From positions 57,436-121,435 of the forward strand of contig NZ_PGUY01000027.1 of assembly GCF_002863585.1 (NCBI RefSeq): a DNA stretch of 64,000 bases, written 5' to 3'. The position numbers and the translations under genes were made by a program. This document shows positions 60,210 to 64,000 of this stretch, in pieces; positions within the stretch are counted from its first letter, which is position 1; every line of letters begins with the position of its first letter. The notes under the pieces were generated by a model. That model ran no database searches. It was not told the DNA's origin and was given only the letters and a program-made list of their open reading frames with translations. The stretch comes from Peribacillus deserti. GTDB lineage: Bacteria; Bacillota; Bacilli; Bacillales; DSM-1321.

Positions 60210-60214
60210 AAAGA

Positions 60215-61966
60215 TCACTCTTTATCCGGAACTCTAAACTGACGGGATGCAAATTCCCTGTATAGCTCATGCGTTTGCATTAATTCACTATGTGTTCCCT
60301 TCCCGGTTACCCTGCCCTTTTCAAGGAAAACGATTTGGTCAGCATCAATGACTGTTGAAAGCCGGTGGGCAATAACGATTGTTGTTCTTCCCTTCATTAA
60401 ATTTTCAAGGGCATCCTGAACCACAATTTCCGACTTGCTGTCTAAGCTCGATGTTGCTTCATCCAGCATTAATATATTGGGCTTACGCAGGAGCGCCCGT
60501 GCAATTGCAATCCTCTGACGCTGCCCCCCTGACAGCTTGATTCCCCGTTCCCCAACCTCGGTATCATATTTATCCGGTAGTTCCTGTATGAATATATCTG
60601 CGTAAGCCATCCCCGCAGCTTCTCTTAATTCTTCATCGGAAATTTCCCTATTGACTCCGTAACAGATGTTTTCTCTTATAGTGCCGGCAAGGATGGGACT
60701 CTCTTGCGATACATATCCAATTTGGCTTCGCCAGGAGCGGAGCGAAATATCCTGGATAGAAAGGTCTCCAATCAGTATCTCACCTGAATCCGGCAGATAA
60801 AAACGTTCCAGAAGGGAGAATAAGGTCGTTTTTCCGCTCCCGCTTGGACCGACGATAGCTGTAACGGAATTTGGCCGTACAGAGAAAGAGATTGACTTTA
60901 AGATAGGGTCAGCAGAAGATGGGTAACCGTAAGATAAATCTTTCAAGGTTAAAGGCTGATGAATAGTAAACTCCTTTAATCCTAGGTTGAGATCTTCTAC
61001 ATCTAAAGATAATATCCCCATAATTTTCTCTGTAGCGCCCATCGTTTTTTGAAACTGTGTAAAAAACGATGCTATAGACGTGATAGGCATTATGATCTGG
61101 AATAAATAAATAAAGAAAGCTGCAAGCTCTCCGGCAGTCATAGCTCCGGAAGATACCCTGAGGCCTCCATAGCCGATGATCAAAACAAGAACCACGATAA
61201 TGATCGAGGAGATGAGAGGCGATAAAATAGCCTGTATGACTCCCTCTCTAATTCCCAGAGCAAAAAGCTTATTTATTCCTTTCTTTCCGCGGTTATATTC
61301 CATAGTCTCTGCGTTATAAGCTTTAACAAGCCTTATTTCTGCAAGGACCCGGGTTAAGCTTGCTGAAAAACCCGCCGTTTCGTCCTGGATTCCCTTTGAG
61401 ATCTTGATCATCTGCCTTCCAACCGGAATTAGAACCAGCATTGAAAGTGGAATGATGGAAAACATGACAAGTGTAAGCGGCCAGTCAAGAAAGAAGAGTA
61501 CGCCGATCGTCCCTAATATAGAAATGATCCCTGTGATAAAGCCTACTAGATGCTCCGTAATAAGATTTTTAATAACACCAGTATCATTTGTCATCCTGCT
61601 GACTGTATCACCGGTCTGATGTGTATCATAATAAGAAACTTTAAGGACTAAGAGTTTACTCCAAAGCCGGTCACGCAGAGAGGATATGACATGCTGCCCC
61701 ACACGAGTCAGCAGATAGACAGAAACGGCACCTGAAGCCGCTTGTATCAGAAATGCCGATGCAATCCACCCTATATTTCTTCCGCTTAGTGACTGAAGGG
61801 ACCCCTGGTCAATCAGTTTACTGGTAAGCAGGGGAATAGCCAGCCCTGCTGTGGTTGTCAGCAGGCTCAGAACCATGGCGATACTTAGTAATAGCCTGGG
61901 CGGCCCAGTTTCTTTAATAAGCTGTATAAGCAGCTTCCAGCTCGATTTTTCTTCACTTTCATTCAT
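60215..61966 (-). CDS. bmrA: Multidrug ABC exporter (half-transporter, BmrA-like)
   Basis: This 583-residue half-transporter has six membrane helices (about 25-305) followed by a nucleotide-binding domain: Walker A GPSGSGKTTLFSLLERFY near 375, signature [16 protein letters not shown], and Walker B ILMLDEATSSLDS. Residues align along the length with B. subtilis BmrA as I recall it (for example DTHQTGDTVSRMTNDTGVIKNLI, YVSQESPILAGTIRENICYG). It would work as a homodimer exporting drugs or lipids. In B. subtilis bmrA is elsewhere, so the location is different. Confidence 0.88.
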   Translation of the reverse strand: MNESEEKSSWKLLIQLIKETGPPRLLLSIAMVLSLLTTTAGLAIPLLTSKLIDQGSLQSLSGRNIGWIASAFLIQAASGAVSVYLLTRVGQHVISSLRDRLWSKLLVLKVSYYDTHQTGDTVSRMTNDTGVIKNLITEHLVGFITGIISILGTIGVLFFLDWPLTLVMFSIIPLSMLVLIPVGRQMIKISKGIQDETAGFSASLTRVLAEIRLVKAYNAETMEYNRGKKGINKLFALGIREGVIQAILSPLISSIIIVVLVLIIGYGGLRVSSGAMTAGELAAFFIYLFQIIMPITSIASFFTQFQKTMGATEKIMGILSLDVEDLNLGLKEFTIHQPLTLKDLSYGYPSSADPILKSISFSVRPNSVTAIVGPSGSGKTTLFSLLERFYLPDSGEILIGDLSIQDISLRSWRSQIGYVSQESPILAGTIRENICYGVNREISDEELREAAGMAYADIFIQELPDKYDTEVGERGIKLSGGQRQRIAIARALLRKPNILMLDEATSSLDSKSEIVVQDALENLMKGRTTIVIAHRLSTVIDADQIVFLEKGRVTGKGTHSELMQTHELYREFASRQFRVPDKE

Positions 61967-62402
61967 GTTTAAGCGGCCTCCTGGCGAATAGTAAGGAATA
62001 TTGTCATAAGATTATATTTCACTTCTTAAGGCTGTATTTCCTCTTTTATCTCTTTTATAGGAATAAAAAAAAGACCGTTTCATACAGTCCCTGTCGGAGC
62101 CACAAAAAAGGCTGCTCGTTCTAGCTTAGGCTAAAAAATCCATACGTAATCTCACGGAGTAAAAAGTTATGATACCAGCTGCTATTATACAGATTTTCTC
62201 CTGCCCGATCATCGAAGTTTTTTATCTACATCCGCCTCCTCAACTTTAGAATGATAAATTATCAGCACATGCAGAATCACTCCATAAGAAGCTATATACT
62301 TCGTAACCAACCAAATTATTACATCAATTCCATAATTTCGGACTAGATTGATTGTTGATTAACATCAATATTTTGTTCCAGCCTATACATAACTTGTGCA
62401 TA
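61967..62402. other. Intergenic region between bmrA and the tRNA cluster
   Basis: About 435 nt. B. subtilis bmrA is controlled by a leader peptide (bmrB), but I could not identify an equivalent here. No RNA motif recognised. Confidence 0.4.
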
Positions 62403-62441
62403 AAAAAAGCCGCCGCAATATGCGAACAGCTTTTTTTTATC
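62401..62441 (-). terminator. Terminator of the tRNA cluster
   Basis: AAAAAAGCTGTTCGCA pairs imperfectly with TGCGGCGGCTTTTTTT on the minus strand, 4 nt after tRNA-Glu. Confidence 0.8.
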
Positions 62442-62444
62442 GTA

Positions 62445-62516
62445 TGACCCCTACGGGATTCGAACCCGTGTTACCGCCGTGAAAGGGCGGTGTCTTAACC
62501 GCTTGACCAAGGGGCC
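62445..62516 (-). tRNA. tRNA-Glu (anticodon TTC)
   Basis: 72-nt cloverleaf: acceptor GGCCCCT/AGGGGTC, discriminator A, anticodon loop CTTTCAC (TTC), T-arm GGTTCGAATCC. No encoded CCA. Last tRNA of the cluster. Its charged form is the HemA substrate. Confidence 0.96.
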
Positions 62517-62523
62517 GGAGTGA

Positions 62524-62597
<74 letters not shown>

Positions 62598-62605
62598 AAA
62601 TATGG

Positions 62606-62676
62606 AGCGGGTGATGGGAATCGAACCCACGACATCAGCTTGGAAGGCTGAGGTTTTACCATTAAACTACACCCGC
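62606..62676 (-). tRNA. tRNA-Gly (anticodon TCC)
   Basis: 71-nt cloverleaf: acceptor GCGGGTG/CACCCGC, discriminator T, anticodon loop CTTCCAA (TCC). CCA is encoded directly after (62603-62605). Confidence 0.97.
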
Positions 62677-62732
62677 AGCTTATAAGTAACTTTTCAACCG
62701 ATCAAAGTGGCATTAACCGGCTGAACTTAATA

Positions 62733-62806
<74 letters not shown>

Positions 62807-62878
62807 ACGATATAAAATAATTCATTTTGTTTATGCTATGATTCCTAATTACGACTGTCCCGATTTCAGAAAGCACAT

Positions 62879-62953
62879 TCAAGCAGAAGCTCAATCGGTA
62901 CAACACGAAGCTTATTCATCGGAAGCGTTGCTCGTTGCTCCACCCCGCGACGG
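62879..62953 (-). pseudogene. Truncated 5' end of tRNA-fMet with flanking mini-element
   Basis: The 17 bp CGTCGCGGGGTGGAGCA at 62936-62952 copy the 5' end of the intact tRNA-fMet plus 3 nt upstream. The copy stops after the acceptor stem and start of the D arm and runs into unrelated sequence that includes GAGCTTCTGCTTGA (62879-62892), also found next to the truncated tRNA-Lys. Confidence 0.75.
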
Positions 62954-62981
62954 TAATAAACATTTAATTGATAAAAAGTGG

Positions 62982-63071
62982 AGGAGGTAGAGGGATTCGA
63001 ACCCCCGCGGGCTTTTACACCCCTGTCGGTTTTCAAGACCGATCCCTTCAGCCAGACTTGGGTATACCTCC
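62982..63071 (-). tRNA. tRNA-Ser (anticodon TGA)
   Basis: 90-nt class II tRNA: acceptor GGAGGTA/TACCTCC, anticodon loop CTTGAAA (TGA), long variable arm. The base after the acceptor stem is T, followed by encoded CCA (62979-62981); tRNA-Ser normally has discriminator G, so T is unusual. Confidence 0.94.
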
Positions 63072-63079
63072 GTATTGAA

Positions 63080-63153
63080 TGGACCTTGTAGGACTCGAAC
63101 CTACGACCGGACGGTTATGAGCCGTCTGCTCTAACCAACTGAGCTAAAGGTCC
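63080..63153 (-). tRNA. tRNA-Ile2 (anticodon CAT, lysidine-modified)
   Basis: 74-nt cloverleaf: acceptor GGACCTT/AAGGTCC, anticodon loop CTCATAA (CAT). The body and its place between elongator Met and Ser match the B. subtilis tRNA-Ile(CAT) that TilS converts to a lysidine AUA reader, so it is Ile and not a third Met. Confidence 0.85.
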
Positions 63154-63163
63154 ACTTTATGGA

Positions 63164-63237
63164 TAGCGGCAGAGGGGATCGAACCCCCGACCTCACGGGT
63201 ATGAACCGTACGCTCTAGCCAGCTGAGCTACGCCGCC
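63164..63237 (-). tRNA. Elongator tRNA-Met (anticodon CAT)
   Basis: 74-nt cloverleaf: acceptor GGCGGCG/TGCCGCT (G1-T72 wobble), discriminator A, anticodon loop TTCATAC (CAT). The body resembles B. subtilis elongator Met. No encoded CCA. Confidence 0.92.
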
Positions 63238-63263
63238 ATAATATAATCATATTAAAATTTTGG

Positions 63264-63336
63264 TGGAGCCTAGCGGGATCGAACCGCTGACCTCCTGCGT
63301 GCAAGGCAGGCGCTCTCCCAGCTGAGCTAAGGCCCC
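63264..63336 (-). tRNA. tRNA-Ala (anticodon TGC)
   Basis: 73-nt cloverleaf: acceptor GGGGCCT/AGGCTCC with the identity G3-T70 wobble pair, anticodon loop TTGCACG (TGC). CCA encoded (63261-63263). Confidence 0.97.
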
Positions 63337-63350
63337 ATAAATATTAATGG

Positions 63351-63424
63351 TCGGGAAGACAGGATTCGAACCTGCGACCCCTTGGTCCCAAACCAAGTGC
63401 TCTACCAAGCTGAGCTACTTCCCG
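63351..63424 (-). tRNA. tRNA-Pro (anticodon TGG)
   Basis: 74-nt cloverleaf: acceptor CGGGAAG/CTTCCCG, discriminator A, anticodon loop TTTGGGA (TGG). CCA encoded (63348-63350). Confidence 0.97.
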
Positions 63425-63432
63425 ATATATGG

Positions 63433-63506
<74 letters not shown>

Positions 63507-63526
63507 ATATAAAATAAATGTAAAAG

Positions 63527-63608
63527 TGCGGGTGAAGGGAGTCGAACCCCCACGCCGTAAGGCGCTAGATCCTAAGTCTAGTGCGTCTGCCAATTCCGCC
63601 ACACCCGC
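63527..63608 (-). tRNA. tRNA-Leu (anticodon TAG)
   Basis: 82-nt class II tRNA: acceptor GCGGGTG/CACCCGC, discriminator A, anticodon loop CTTAGGA (TAG), short variable arm GCGCCTTACGGCGT. No full CCA encoded. Confidence 0.96.
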
Positions 63609-63621
63609 ATATTCATAATGG

Positions 63622-63694
63622 TGAGCCATGAAGGATTCGAACCTTCGACCCTCTGATTAAAAGTCAGATGCTCTACCGGCTGAGCTAATGGCTC
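63622..63694 (-). tRNA. tRNA-Lys (anticodon TTT)
   Basis: 73-nt cloverleaf: acceptor GAGCCAT/ATGGCTC, discriminator A, anticodon loop CTTTTAA (TTT). CCA encoded (63619-63621). Confidence 0.97.
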
Positions 63695-63791
63695 ATACGT
63701 AATGTAAATTCCGCTGATAAAATTTAGTGTTAATAAACTAAATATACTCAAGGGAGTAACCCGTGACGACACTCAAGTCTCAGACCGTTTC

Positions 63792-63873
63792 TCAAGCAGC
63801 AGCTCGACTTGAGCGCTGTAGTTAGAGCTTCGAAGCGTATTCGATCGTGCTCTACCGGCTGAGCTAATGGCTC
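63792..63873 (-). pseudogene. Truncated 5' third of tRNA-Lys with flanking mini-element
   Basis: The 26 bp at 63848-63873 are identical to the 5' end of the intact tRNA-Lys (acceptor strand plus D arm, GAGCCATTAGCTCAGCCGGT...). The copy then runs into unrelated sequence holding GAGCTGCTGCTTGA (63792-63805). It lies 5' of the complete tRNA-Lys and 3' of tRNA-Thr. Confidence 0.8.
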
Positions 63874-63940
63874 GTACAATTATTAGCGACAAAAGCTATT
63901 ATATCGTTTATCAGTCTAACAATCAACAGGGAAAAAGTGG

Positions 63941-64000
<60 letters not shown>

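Noticed and set aside
63080..63153. Third tRNA-Met
   Set aside because: Anticodon is CAT, but body and order match tRNA-Ile(CAT), which is modified to lysidine.

Overview
The window comes from an endospore-forming Bacillaceae bacterium. Moderate GC, the sporulation genes gerE, gerM and lonB, RacE, and a gene order matching the hemL-to-rnhC stretch of Bacillus subtilis all point there. My guess is the Cytobacillus/Bacillus firmus neighbourhood, but that rests on family knowledge and not on a search. Almost every gene lies on the minus strand, so operons read from high to low coordinates.

Layout from left to right: two Opp-type ATPase genes (66-2025); the heme operon hemA-hemX-hemC-hemD-hemB-hemL (2218-8442) behind a PerR-like box; a plus-strand membrane protein (8631-9119); ysxC, lonA and lonB (9477-14387); a decayed type VII/LXG accessory gene (14891-15155); a NarL-type two-component system whose kinase has a cysteine-rich GAF domain (15591-17364); clpX, tig and a TPR gene (17777-21940); the branched-chain operon ilvB-ilvH-ilvC-leuA-leuB-leuC-leuD (22386-30609) behind a leucine T-box; a Gln-rich coat-like protein and tRNA-Arg; ysnB, ysnA, rph, gerM, racE and ysmB (31929-36393); a tandem hairpin-repeat array (36693-37190); gerE and ysmA; a small repetitive hypothetical protein; sdhCAB and yslB (39575-43626); lysC behind a lysine riboswitch; uvrC and trxA; the fatty-acid oxidation cluster lcfA-fadR-fadB-etfB-etfA with a FadR box (48011-53199); a small membrane peptide, a DUF350 gene, mutS2, polX, cvpA and zapA (53346-59022); rnhC on the plus strand; a BmrA-type exporter; and a minus-strand cluster of 13 tRNA genes running off the right edge (62445-64000).

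The genes are mostly housekeeping: tetrapyrrole synthesis feeds the heme-bearing succinate dehydrogenase; lcf/fad/etf supply acyl-CoA oxidation and electrons; ilv/leu and lysC make branched-chain and aspartate-family amino acids; LonA, LonB, ClpX and trigger factor handle protein quality. Regulation visible in the DNA includes a PerR-like operator, a T-box, a lysine riboswitch, a FadR operator, and candidate sigma-F (lonB) and sigma-K (gerE) promoters.

I did not find a complete undescribed system. The least explained material is non-coding: an array of 52-bp hairpin units, a 20-bp tandem repeat before clpX's terminator, two 118-bp MITE-like elements (one inside the leu operon next to an internal terminator), and two truncated tRNA 5' ends in the tRNA cluster that share a flanking mini-element. 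Also of interest are the broken DUF5082-like gene and an unannotated 28-residue membrane peptide.
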